From positions 2,542,001 to 2,606,000 of the forward strand of contig OZ240251.1 of the NCBI GenBank assembly GCA_965198285.1: 64,000 bases of DNA, in the 5' to 3' direction. A model generated the notes under the pieces. The model searched no databases, was not told the DNA's origin, and was given only the letters and a program-made list of their open reading frames with translations. Shown in pieces: positions 35,183 through 43,728 of the stretch; position 1 is the stretch's first letter; every line of letters starts with the position of its first letter. A program made the position numbers and the translations under genes. This DNA comes from UBA11872 sp965198285. GTDB lineage: Bacteria > Chloroflexota > UBA11872.

Positions 35183-36169
35183 CTAACGCCAGACGCCACT
35201 CTCCCGATACCACGCAACGGAATCGGCCAGGGTCTCTTCAATCGGGCGCACCCGAAACCCAATCTCGTTCACGGCCCGCGCGTTGGAGAAGTACAGGTAC
35301 CGCGACCCGACGGCCACCTCGTCCGGCGTCAGCGGCGGTCGCCGGCCCAGCCGCAGACTCGGACGTTCCAAAAGCCCCGCCAGCACACGCAACCCGATCG
35401 AGGGCAAGCCAACCCGCGGTGCTCCCGACCCCGTCGCCAAGGCCCCAAGGTCCGAAAGTTCGGCATACGAAAGGTTATGCCCCGTCAGCAGATATCTCCG
35501 TCCACGCACGCCCCGCCGGGCCAGCCTCACCAGCCCTTCGGCAACGTCCCGAACGTCCACAACATTCACGCTGCCTGCCGGTGCGAATCGGATCGGCCCC
35601 CTGATCAGCGGCCCCAACATCTGTTCCGCGTGCCGCCCGTGGTCCCACGGACCCAATACTGCCCCGGGGCTGGCAATCGTCACCGGCAGCCCGCGCTCGG
35701 CCGCCTCCAACGCCAGCCGCTCCCCCTCACGTTTGTGCTCGGCATACATCAGCCGCAAGGACGCCGGCTGCACGACCGTTTCTTCGTCCATCACCTCGTC
35801 CGGCCTGTCCGCCAGCCCCACCGCGGCCAGCGAACTCACGTGCACCACGCGGCGGGCGCCGGCGCCCGCTGCCCAGTCCAGCAGGTGCCGCACGCCGTCC
35901 ACATTCACCGTGTGCTGCTTTGCTTCGTCCCCGCGCCAGAACGACTGGTCAGCCGCCAGGTGGAAGATCCAGTCAAAGCCCGCGTCGGGAAAGGAGGACG
36001 GCTCCGTCACGTCACCGGTAACCCGCGTCACGGGCACAGCGTCAAAGGCCGTGTCGGCCCAGGAATCGCCGGGCAGCACCAGCGCCGTGACGTGGTGACC
36101 GTCGCGCGCGAGCTGCCGAACCAGTCCCGAACCAATCTGCCCCGACGCGCCGGTCACAAAGCAGCGCAT
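35183..36169 (-). CDS. NAD-dependent epimerase/dehydratase (extended SDR)
   Basis: 328 residues. TGASGQIGSGLVRQL at the N terminus is the NAD-binding turn, FHLAADQSFW and VVHVSSLAAVG follow, and catalytic Tyr-x3-Lys is in LMYAEHKREGE. Resembles dihydroflavonol-reductase-like SDRs. Last gene of the minus-strand series beginning with the dehydrogenase homologue at 39650, four bases after the small conserved protein. Confidence 0.87.
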   Translation of the reverse strand: MRCFVTGASGQIGSGLVRQLARDGHHVTALVLPGDSWADTAFDAVPVTRVTGDVTEPSSFPDAGFDWIFHLAADQSFWRGDEAKQHTVNVDGVRHLLDWAAGAGARRVVHVSSLAAVGLADRPDEVMDEETVVQPASLRLMYAEHKREGERLALEAAERGLPVTIASPGAVLGPWDHGRHAEQMLGPLIRGPIRFAPAGSVNVVDVRDVAEGLVRLARRGVRGRRYLLTGHNLSYAELSDLGALATGSGAPRVGLPSIGLRVLAGLLERPSLRLGRRPPLTPDEVAVGSRYLYFSNARAVNEIGFRVRPIEETLADSVAWYRESGVWR

Positions 36170-36173
36170 GGCG

Positions 36174-36551
36174 CTAATCGTCCGCCGGCGTGTCCTTCAC
36201 GCTGAAGGACAAGTCGCCAAGCCCCTGCACCTCAAACCCAATCGTCACTTCAACAAGGCCCTCAGGAAGGCTTACGCCCTCGCCCCCGAGCACCGACGTC
36301 CGGTTCAGCGCCAGGCTAAACGGCGACTCCGGCGTAACGTCCGCAAACGCGTGGCGCTCGCCCTCCACTTCAAAGAAGCAAGCCTCCAACGCCAGCGCCT
36401 CTCCGTTCACTTGCAGCGGCAGTAACCGCCGCGCGTAGCCGGAGCCAAGCGTGTTTTTCAGATCCAGTTGAAACCCGTTCTCGGTCCGCCGCAGGCTGCC
36501 CCGCACGTACAGCCGTCGCAGCAGGAACCCCGGAACCTTCAGCGGCATCAA
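36174..36551 (-). CDS. Conserved hypothetical protein (125 residues)
   Basis: Starts MMPLKVPGFLLRRLYVRGS, with LDLKNTLGSGYARRLLPL and PFSLALNRTSVLGGEG following; all-beta prediction by eye, no membrane segment or cysteine cluster. I recall similar small proteins in Chloroflexota catabolic clusters, sometimes misnamed, but know no function. Start lies in an ATGA overlap with the aldolase stop, so it is translated with the aldolase and epimerase and may be an auxiliary or lipocalin-like binding subunit. Confidence 0.7.
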   Translation of the reverse strand: MMPLKVPGFLLRRLYVRGSLRRTENGFQLDLKNTLGSGYARRLLPLQVNGEALALEACFFEVEGERHAFADVTPESPFSLALNRTSVLGGEGVSLPEGLVEVTIGFEVQGLGDLSFSVKDTPADD

Positions 36552-37198
36552 ACGCCCCCATCGCCCTGCATTAGGCGATATAGCTCGATTTCCGCTTCCA
36601 CGATCTCACGTGGTAGCTGATGAGCGCCCGGCCGCGCCGACGCCAGCAGCCAGATCTGAGCCAGCCGCTCCATCAGACGCGTCATTTCCAGGGCGTCCTC
36701 TGGACTCGTCCCCACCGAAACCGTCCCATGGTTCGCCAGCAACACCGCCCGGCGCGGACCCAGAGCCGCCACCGCATTCTCGGCCAGTTCCTCGGACGCC
36801 GCCGGCGCATACGGACTCACCTCAACCGCGCCCCCCAGGTACACCACCTGCTCGTCCACGAAAGCGGGAATCGGCTCCCGTCGCGCCGCCATCGCGCTCG
36901 CATGCACCGGATGCGCGTGCACCACCGCGCGCACGTCCGGTCGCGCCGCGTAAATCGCCCCGTGCATCAGTGATTCCGATGAAGGCAATCCATCGCCCTC
37001 GATCGGATCGCCCTCGAACGTAACCGTCACAATGTGCTCCGGCCTCAGGTCCGGGTACTTCACCCGCGTCGGCGTGATGTGCATCGCGTCGTCGCTCTCG
37101 GCCCGCGCACTTACATTCCCCGCCGACCCGACCACCAGGCCCTCGCGGTACAAAGTTCGGGCAACGTCAGCGACGGCCGACTTCACGCCAGACTCCAT
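36548..37198 (-). CDS. Class-II aldolase/adducin family protein (fuculose-phosphate aldolase-like)
   Basis: 216 residues, usual length. Zinc ligands in VVHAHPVHASA (about residues 92-101) and ANHGT (about residue 155), the phosphate loop GSAGNVSAR near residue 25 and the catalytic Glu in PSSESLMHG near residue 75 are intact. Would cleave a sugar or sugar-acid phosphate to dihydroxyacetone phosphate and an aldehyde. ATG follows immediately after the kinase stop, matching a kinase-then-aldolase pathway. Confidence 0.9.
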   Translation of the reverse strand: MESGVKSAVADVARTLYREGLVVGSAGNVSARAESDDAMHITPTRVKYPDLRPEHIVTVTFEGDPIEGDGLPSSESLMHGAIYAARPDVRAVVHAHPVHASAMAARREPIPAFVDEQVVYLGGAVEVSPYAPAASEELAENAVAALGPRRAVLLANHGTVSVGTSPEDALEMTRLMERLAQIWLLASARPGAHQLPREIVEAEIELYRLMQGDGGV

Positions 37199-38641
37199 CT
37201 AGAGCGCGTCCTGCACAAACGTCTCCAGCCGCTCCCGCAAATCGAGCCAGCGCTCGTAATGATCGGCAAACGCCGGCACGCTCGTCACGTCGGGTTCATT
37301 CCAACGGCCATCGGGGGCCAGCGCCTGCGCCGCGCTGGCCAGCCCTCCGAAGTCCCCCGCCGCTGCCGCCAGCGCCGCACCCCATGCTGGCGCCGCCAAT
37401 TCTGGGAACGAACACACCTCGCCCCCGGTCACGTTGGCCAGTATCTGCCCCGCCGCCGGCGCACGCGCGTAACCGCCAGTCAACCGAATCGGACCGGCCG
37501 CCGGCTGCGCCGCATCCAGCGCCAGGCGGTTGCCATGAATCGCAAAAGCCAGGTCCTCCAGCACCGCTGTTCCCAGCATCGCGGCCGTCGGCGCCCCAAT
37601 CACGAACGGCGCCGGGCTCAACATGCCCGCCACGCTAAGGCCGGGCGCGTTCCAGTCCATCAGCCGCAACCCGGACAGCACGAACACACCCGCCTCGGCA
37701 GCCGACTCGTCGCCCACCGCCTCCATCGTGAGTTCACCGGACGGATGCTGCGCCCGCAGCCACCCGTAGCCGGTACCCCCGTCCCCGGCGTTCGCCTCCG
37801 CCACCAGCCCGCCGCCCATGCGCTGCCCGCGCCACACCTGCGCGTCGGGATTGTGGGCCGAAACCGGCCGCAGGATTGTCGTGCTCCACCCCGCTGCTAC
37901 GCAGTCGCCCGCCCCAACCGCACCTCGCGTCGCGAACTCCGCCGCGTGCGAATCCGGCCAGCCAGCGGAGATTAAGGTGTCAGGGCCTACGCCAATGTCC
38001 ACTCGAATTCGTGCCGGCGCAGGAGCGCTCTCGATCGGGGGAAGCACTAACTGAGCCCAGCTCGGAATCATCTCCGTCGCCCAGTCGTCCGCCGCCAGGT
38101 CCCAGGCGCCAGTCTCAACGGCCGAAACTCTCGTCAGCGCCGGCTCTGCTCCTAGGCGCCCGGCAACCCACCCCTCCAGTGTCGTGATCCGCGCGGCAGC
38201 GTCACAAACGTCTGGACGTTCCTCGGTCAGCCACCGCAATTTGCCGGGCCAGTGAATCATCGCCGGCGTATGCCCGGTCACGGCTAGCACTGGGCGGTCG
38301 CTTTCCGCTTCCACGCCGGCCCCGGCCAGCGAAGCGCGCACGTCGTCGTTGCCCGACGCGAACAGCACGTCATCGTGCGCGTCCAGCACAACCAGGCTGT
38401 GCCGGCACGCCGCGACCCCAATGGCCGCAACTTCCAAGCCGCGGCTGACCTCCCAAAGCACAGACAAGCACACCTGCCAGATGCCCTCCACGTCGAGGTC
38501 GCGTTCGAAGGCGATGAGCGCCATGGGTTCCCTGGTTCGGTGACGCTGCGCCTGCGCCGCCTGCCGCCCCTCGGGTGTAACGGCCACCGCTCGAATGCCC
38601 GACGACCCGATATCCAGGCCCACATAGACCCGCTCAGGCAT
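37199..38641 (-). CDS. FGGY-family carbohydrate kinase
   Basis: 480 residues. N-terminal ATPase motif VGLDIGSSGIRAVAV, central GAVGAGDCVAAGWSTT and C-terminal adenosine motif RLTGGYARAPAAGQ identify the FGGY fold (xylulose, gluconate, erythritol-type kinases). Substrate unknown; probably a sugar or sugar acid whose phosphate is cut by the adjacent aldolase. Overlaps the upstream dehydrogenase homologue by 8 bases. Confidence 0.9.
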   Translation of the reverse strand: MPERVYVGLDIGSSGIRAVAVTPEGRQAAQAQRHRTREPMALIAFERDLDVEGIWQVCLSVLWEVSRGLEVAAIGVAACRHSLVVLDAHDDVLFASGNDDVRASLAGAGVEAESDRPVLAVTGHTPAMIHWPGKLRWLTEERPDVCDAAARITTLEGWVAGRLGAEPALTRVSAVETGAWDLAADDWATEMIPSWAQLVLPPIESAPAPARIRVDIGVGPDTLISAGWPDSHAAEFATRGAVGAGDCVAAGWSTTILRPVSAHNPDAQVWRGQRMGGGLVAEANAGDGGTGYGWLRAQHPSGELTMEAVGDESAAEAGVFVLSGLRLMDWNAPGLSVAGMLSPAPFVIGAPTAAMLGTAVLEDLAFAIHGNRLALDAAQPAAGPIRLTGGYARAPAAGQILANVTGGEVCSFPELAAPAWGAALAAAAGDFGGLASAAQALAPDGRWNEPDVTSVPAFADHYERWLDLRERLETFVQDAL

Positions 38642-39650
38642 TGCGCCCCAGGACTTCCGGATTCACGATCCGTTCCGGCCGCGCGCCATCCAGAAACGCA
38701 ATGAAGTCGTCAACCACCATCGCCGAGTAGCGCTGCACCGTCGCGTCCGTTGCACCCCCGATGTGCGGCAGCAGCAACGCGTTCGGCGCGTCCAGCAACG
38801 GGTTGTCGGGACGGATTGGATGCGTATCGAAGACGTCGAACGCCGCGCCTGCCAGCTGCCCGGCGTGCAGCGCCGCGGCCACGTCGTCCTCCCGAACCAC
38901 GCCTTCGCCCGTGGTCACCACCAGCCGAGCGCCCTTCGGCATCTGGGCAAGCGCCTTCGCGTCAATCATGCCCCTCGTGGACTCCAGCGACGGGCAATGC
39001 ACGGCTAACATCGTGGAAGCTGCAAGCAGTTCCCGAAACGCTGCCGGCTCACACCCGGCCGCCCGGATCTGCTCGTCGTTCAGCGCTGGATCCGTCGCCA
39101 CGACTCGTGCGCCAAAGGCGTTGGCCAACCTCGCCGTCTGGCGGCCAATCCGCCCCAGCCCAACGATCCCCACCACCTGTCGACCCAACTCCGAGCCCCG
39201 CATCTCGCAATAGGCCGTGACCGGGTCCTGCCAGCGTCGCTCCCGGACGTACGCGGACGTTCCCGGGATATCCCGCAACAGCGCCAGCATCATCGCGATC
39301 GTCAACTCCGCCACCGCCTCGGCATTGCGACCTGGCGTATGCGTAACCACCACACCGGCGCCGGTAGCGGCGTCGATGTCCACGTGACCCGTATCCCCAC
39401 GGCAGATTCCAATGAACTTCAATCCCGGCGCCGCCTCGAAGGTCTCGACCATCACGAAGTCGGCCTCGACGAACAGCCCCAGCACTCCGTTGGCGGTTAG
39501 CTCCTCGCCCAGTTCATCGGGATCAACAAGCTCCAGCGTTTCCGTCCAGGGTCGTACCTCGACGTCTGCAACCGCTTCAAGGCGCTTCAGCTCTCCCGCG
39601 TCAATTTCCACCAGGCTCAACACGCGCGGCTGTCCCGCCGCCTCTGTCAT
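38634..39650 (-). CDS. 2-hydroxyacid dehydrogenase homologue lacking two catalytic residues
   Basis: 338 residues. The NAD-binding GIVGLGRIGRQ (161-171) and overall D-2-hydroxyacid dehydrogenase fold are clear, and His296 (LPHIGG) is kept. The catalytic Arg expected in the TxRG segment is Gly248 (VVTTGEGVV), and the Glu expected in DVFxxEP is His277 (DVFDTHP). It may be a diverged enzyme, sensor or inactive partner. It opens the kinase-aldolase series. No frameshift is involved; the surrounding frame is clean. Confidence 0.82.
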   Translation of the reverse strand: MTEAAGQPRVLSLVEIDAGELKRLEAVADVEVRPWTETLELVDPDELGEELTANGVLGLFVEADFVMVETFEAAPGLKFIGICRGDTGHVDIDAATGAGVVVTHTPGRNAEAVAELTIAMMLALLRDIPGTSAYVRERRWQDPVTAYCEMRGSELGRQVVGIVGLGRIGRQTARLANAFGARVVATDPALNDEQIRAAGCEPAAFRELLAASTMLAVHCPSLESTRGMIDAKALAQMPKGARLVVTTGEGVVREDDVAAALHAGQLAGAAFDVFDTHPIRPDNPLLDAPNALLLPHIGGATDATVQRYSAMVVDDFIAFLDGARPERIVNPEVLGRNA

Positions 39651-39677
39651 CCGCGTGCGCGCCCGCGCGGTCGGGCG

Positions 39678-40559
39678 CTAGGGCACATATCCCCAGCGAG
39701 CCTCGGCCTCGTCGGCGGCGTCCACGGCTTCGGCTAGCGCCTTGGCGCTGGCGAGCGCGGCATCCGGCGGTGCCGTACCCACCAGGACATGCACCTCCGC
39801 CGCTTCAAGGCTCAACGCTCGGATTCGCTTGACCCACGGGGCCAGGGCCTCATCGCTGTAGGTGTACGCCACCGGCTCAGCCGGCGACTGAATCGTCCGC
39901 GCCCAGCCGTCCGCGTTCTGCCCATGCAGGCGCACAAGCGCCAGGTCATCCACGGTTGTCATGTCGAACGGCGGGTACCACTCGTCGGTCTCGGACGGCA
40001 GGTCGACCACAACCGTGCCAACTTCAAGCTCGATCAGCGTTTCCAGCGTGGAGTCGTAGTTCACCGGAACCTGCCAGGTCGGATGTCGAAACTCCGCCGC
40101 CAGCGGCAGGTCCGGCAACCCTTCGCGAATGCGGCCCAGGTACTCCCGACCCGCGCTCCCCGCTTCGAACCACGGCGGAAACTGCAGGATCACCGCACCC
40201 AGCCGGCCCGCGGCCCGCAACGGCTCCAGCGACTCCCGCAGATCCTCGAAGAGCACCGTCGGGGGCTCGACCGAAATCTTCGTCCACGACACCCTGCGTT
40301 TTGGATCCGTGCCCGGTCGCCGCTGGTAGAGCGTCAGCCCCCCAAACGCAATCACGTCGAACTTGAACCCCTCGGGCGACTGCTCCACCCATTCCTGAAC
40401 CCGTTCGGGCTTCGGAATCCCGCTGAAAACGTTCTCAGCTTCGACCACCGTCGCGTGCTCGCCGTAGATGCTCAGCATTTCGTTGGGACGTGTGCGGGCC
40501 GGGTAAATCTCTTTCAGGCGCTGCCAGCCCCGCGTGCCATACCGCCGGACTAGGGTCAC
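39678..40559 (-). CDS. DUF72 family TIM-barrel protein
   Basis: 293 residues, GTG start in a GTGA overlap with the 2TM gene. Family markers: NVFSGIPKPERVQEW near residue 43, FKFDVIAFGGLTLY, VILQFPPWF, AAEFRHPTW and ALVRLHGQN. DUF72 proteins have a predicted TIM barrel and no established biochemical function. Confidence 0.9.
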   Translation of the reverse strand: MTLVRRYGTRGWQRLKEIYPARTRPNEMLSIYGEHATVVEAENVFSGIPKPERVQEWVEQSPEGFKFDVIAFGGLTLYQRRPGTDPKRRVSWTKISVEPPTVLFEDLRESLEPLRAAGRLGAVILQFPPWFEAGSAGREYLGRIREGLPDLPLAAEFRHPTWQVPVNYDSTLETLIELEVGTVVVDLPSETDEWYPPFDMTTVDDLALVRLHGQNADGWARTIQSPAEPVAYTYSDEALAPWVKRIRALSLEAAEVHVLVGTAPPDAALASAKALAEAVDAADEAEARWGYVP

Positions 40560-40888
40560 TCGGTCGTCCCGGAGTCATCGCCGCCCGCCGCCCGTCGCGC
40601 CGCCACGCGGCCAATCTCGCGCTCGTATTCACGGTCGCGCCAGCGTTCCACGGCGCGCATCCCCGGACCGAACAGAACCGTCACGTGCGCCGCCAGCGCA
40701 ATCAGCCAGAACAGCATTGGCCAGTAGAACCACAGACTCTCTGGCGTCGTGACCAGATTCAATACCAGCAGCAGCAACCCAATAGCGATATAGACCGCCA
40801 CGTGGGCCACAAAGCCAATCCGCGCGCGCACCCGTTCCGTCGCGCGACGATAGGCGGCGTCTTCGTCAGCGGTCGTCAGGTCGGCCAT
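40556..40888 (-). CDS. 2TM-domain membrane protein
   Basis: 110 residues. Two hydrophobic segments (about residues 26-47 and 53-72: FVAHVAVYIAIGLLLLVLNL and FYWPMLFWLIALAAHVTVLF) separated by a short turn, then a charged RDREYEREIGR tail, match the small 2TM domain family also found fused to histidine kinases. No partner kinase nearby. Overlaps DUF72 by four bases. Confidence 0.75.
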   Translation of the reverse strand: MADLTTADEDAAYRRATERVRARIGFVAHVAVYIAIGLLLLVLNLVTTPESLWFYWPMLFWLIALAAHVTVLFGPGMRAVERWRDREYEREIGRVAARRAAGGDDSGTTE

Positions 40889-40966
40889 CTGCTCGGCCCT
40901 CTCGCGCGGGCGCTGGGATTCTAGCCTTCGGCCCGTCGCGCCTTCCCTCGCTGCTGGCGCCCGCGA

Positions 40967-42322
40967 CTATAGCCCTAGCAGCGTCTCACGCAGCGCGGCT
41001 TCATCCCTGGACAAGACCGTACGCATGTCCAGCCGCAGACAGCCCGCGTGAATCCGCCCGATCACCGGATGCGCCGCCGCCCGCAAACGCCGCGCTAGCG
41101 CATCCGCGCCACCCCGCGGACTCGTCACCTCAATCGCCACACTCGGCAGCGTCTGACCGGGCAGCGCCCCGCCCCCGACAGCCGAACTGGACTCCACCAA
41201 CCGTACGCCGGCCACACCCTGGGTCACCCGCTCCGCCCGTCCCCGCAATTCCTCAACCCCGGCCGCGATCATTTGCCACACGGGCACGGATTCAGCGGCT
41301 TCACCCCGCAGGTAGTGCCCCAGGGTCGCTCGCAGCGCGGCAATGGTCATCTTGTCGGGACGCAACGCCCGCGCCAGCGGCCGCCGCGCAATTGGCTCGA
41401 CTACTTCCGCGGCCCCAACGATCACCCCAGCCTGCGGACCGCCCAACAGCTTGTCGCCCGAGAACGTCACCAGGTCGGCCCCAGCCGCGAGTGCCTCCCC
41501 GATCAGCGGTTCACGCGCCAAACCGTAGGGCGACGTATCGAGCAGCGCCCCGGAGCCCAGGTCGTTGATCAGCAATAACCCGCACTCGCGCGCCAGGCTG
41601 GCGAGTTCGCTCGCGTCGGGCGACTCCGTGAACCCGACCTGCGCGAAATTGCTCGGATGCACCCGCATAATCGCCGCCGTCTCTGCAGTGACGGCCCCCG
41701 CGAAATCCTCCACGCGCGTCCGGTTCGTCGTACCCACGTCGTGCAGCCGCGCCCCGCTCGCCTTCAGGATGTCCGGGATCCGAAAGCCGCCTCCGATCTC
41801 GATCGACTCCCCCCGCGCCACCAGCACCTCGCGACCGCGCGCATGCGCCTCCAGGGCCAGGAACACCGCCGCGGCGTTGTTGTTGAGAACCAGGGCCGCC
41901 TCGGCTCCCGTCACCTCGCGGACCACGTCCGCAATGTGATTCGACCGCGAGCCGCGACGACCCGTCGACAGGTCGTACTCGAGATCGCTGTAACCGCCTG
42001 CCGCCGCGTTGACCGCGTCCAACGCCCGCTCGCTCAGCGGCGCACGTCCCAGGTTGGTGTGAACGATCACGCCTGTGGCGTTGATCACCGCACGTGGCCC
42101 ATCGGCCAGCACCAGCCGTGCGCGCAGCGCCCCGGCCTCCGCGATCACATCAGGTGAAGCGGCACGTTGTCCGACTGCCACCGCCCCGCGCACCAGTTCG
42201 ATCTCATCCCGAGCCGCCCGCACCGCCACCCGCGCCGGCACGTCCGGCGCCAGCCGCTCAATGGCCTGTGCCACGACCTCCACAGAAGGAATTGACCGGA
42301 AACCCGCCGCTGTTTCGCTCAC
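40967..42322 (-). CDS. selA: L-seryl-tRNA(Sec) selenium transferase
   Basis: 451 residues from GTG 42322 (TTG 42334 would add four residues and overlap apgM). PLP enzyme that converts Ser-tRNA(Sec) to Sec-tRNA(Sec). Family signatures: INATGVIVHTNLGRAPLS near residue 80, YSDLEYDLSTGRRGSR, ALVLNNNAAAVFL, and the cofactor Lys in TFSGDKLLGGPQAG. Implies a selenocysteine pathway; selB, selD and tRNA-Sec are not in this window. Immediately downstream of apgM. Confidence 0.93.
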   Translation of the reverse strand: MSETAAGFRSIPSVEVVAQAIERLAPDVPARVAVRAARDEIELVRGAVAVGQRAASPDVIAEAGALRARLVLADGPRAVINATGVIVHTNLGRAPLSERALDAVNAAAGGYSDLEYDLSTGRRGSRSNHIADVVREVTGAEAALVLNNNAAAVFLALEAHARGREVLVARGESIEIGGGFRIPDILKASGARLHDVGTTNRTRVEDFAGAVTAETAAIMRVHPSNFAQVGFTESPDASELASLARECGLLLINDLGSGALLDTSPYGLAREPLIGEALAAGADLVTFSGDKLLGGPQAGVIVGAAEVVEPIARRPLARALRPDKMTIAALRATLGHYLRGEAAESVPVWQMIAAGVEELRGRAERVTQGVAGVRLVESSSAVGGGALPGQTLPSVAIEVTSPRGGADALARRLRAAAHPVIGRIHAGCLRLDMRTVLSRDEAALRETLLGL

Positions 42323-42323
42323 C

Positions 42324-43529
42324 TCAGGCGCCAAACTTCTGCAGCCGCCCGCCGTGCGCCAGCATCAGCGCCATGATCGACTGCGCTGGAAACACGCCCA
42401 GCGATCCCTGCCCACACGACCGCTCGCCAAAGCTCCCGACCGTGTCAGGTAGCACGGTTGCGCCTCGAAACAGGCACGGCACCGGATGCCACGAATGCTG
42501 CCGCAGTTGCGACGGCGTCGAATGATCCCCGGTCACCACCAGCACATCCGGCCCAAGCTCCAGCAGCGCCGGCAATCGTCGGTCCATCTCCTCGATCGCC
42601 GCCGCCTTCGCGTCAAAGTCGCCGTCTTCCCCGCGGGCGTCCGGCGCCTTGTGATGAACGAAGAAATAGTCATGCTCGTCCCACGCCGCCTCCAGCGCCG
42701 CCATCTGCTCGTCCGCCGAATCCAGCCCATCCACCACCGCCATACCCGCCACCCGTGCCAGCCCCTTGTACATGGGATACGTCGCCAGGCACACGGGATG
42801 CAGGCCGTAGAGCGAGTTGAGAGTGTCGAGTGAAGGGAGACCGGCGTACCCGCGCATTAGCACGAAGTTGGCCGGCGATTCGCTCCCAATGCACTCGCGC
42901 ACGGCTGCCGCCACTGCCCGCAAGATCTCGCTCGTGTGCGCGGCGGACGCTGACAGCGGCTCCGGCTCGATGGGCAAGACGCCCACGGCCTGCGGGTCCG
43001 TCTCACGAACCGCCGGGTCCAGATCGGGCCCCCGAACGATCAGCACCGCCCGGTGCTGCGACTCCGTGGCGAACTCAAGCTCCACATCCGGAAGCTCGAT
43101 TTCGTTCAGCTTTTCGACCAGCTCCCGATTGAGTTTCGTTTCAATCCGCCCGGCCCGCCGGTCAGCAACGCGCCCCTCGTCATCCAGCGTGCAGAAGTTC
43201 AAACGGACCCCAATGTCGCCCGCACCTAGCTGTAGACCCAACCCCAGCGCCGACAGCGCCCCGCGCCCAATGTTTGAAGCCACGGGGTCGAACCCAAACA
43301 GAGCCAGATGCCCCGGACCGCTTCCCGGCGTGATACCCAGCCCAACCGGCTGACTAAGCCCGGTCTGTCCTTCCGCTGCCAACTGGTCCAGGTTTGGCGT
43401 GTCTGCGGCTTCCAATTCGGTCGGCCCGCCCGGCTCACGCGGCAGGCCGCCCAACCCGTCCAACACCAGCAATACCAGCTTTGTCTTTGCCGGCTGGACC
43501 AGCGAGCGAAGCAAATCAGGATCGACCAC
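42324..43529 (-). CDS. apgM: 2,3-bisphosphoglycerate-independent phosphoglycerate mutase, archaeal type
   Basis: 401 residues from GTG 43529; ATG 43568 would add 13 residues. Glycolytic/gluconeogenic interconversion of 3- and 2-phosphoglycerate by an alkaline-phosphatase-fold metalloenzyme. Motifs: LVLLVLDGLGG, the ITPGSGPGHLALFGFDP nucleophile region, NIGRGALSALG, HHKAPDARGEDGDFDAK and VVTGDHSTPS. N-terminal VDPDLLRSLV matches the usual start of the family, which decides the start. Confidence 0.9.
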   Translation of the reverse strand: MVDPDLLRSLVQPAKTKLVLLVLDGLGGLPREPGGPTELEAADTPNLDQLAAEGQTGLSQPVGLGITPGSGPGHLALFGFDPVASNIGRGALSALGLGLQLGAGDIGVRLNFCTLDDEGRVADRRAGRIETKLNRELVEKLNEIELPDVELEFATESQHRAVLIVRGPDLDPAVRETDPQAVGVLPIEPEPLSASAAHTSEILRAVAAAVRECIGSESPANFVLMRGYAGLPSLDTLNSLYGLHPVCLATYPMYKGLARVAGMAVVDGLDSADEQMAALEAAWDEHDYFFVHHKAPDARGEDGDFDAKAAAIEEMDRRLPALLELGPDVLVVTGDHSTPSQLRQHSWHPVPCLFRGATVLPDTVGSFGERSCGQGSLGVFPAQSIMALMLAHGGRLQKFGA

Positions 43530-43728
43530 GTGACAGGTACTCGGCGGCGTGGACTGGGATCCCAACATTATCTGGCCGCATCGGACCCATCGCGAGACTT
43601 CAACGCAATCGTCCTCGGATCCCAAGTTCGCCCGAACGGATTAGGCGCCGGCACCGGCTGGGAAACGCCACGCTGCAAGCCGCTCCACGATGCTAGCCTC
43701 AACGATTATTCCGATCTGTGATCCAGGC

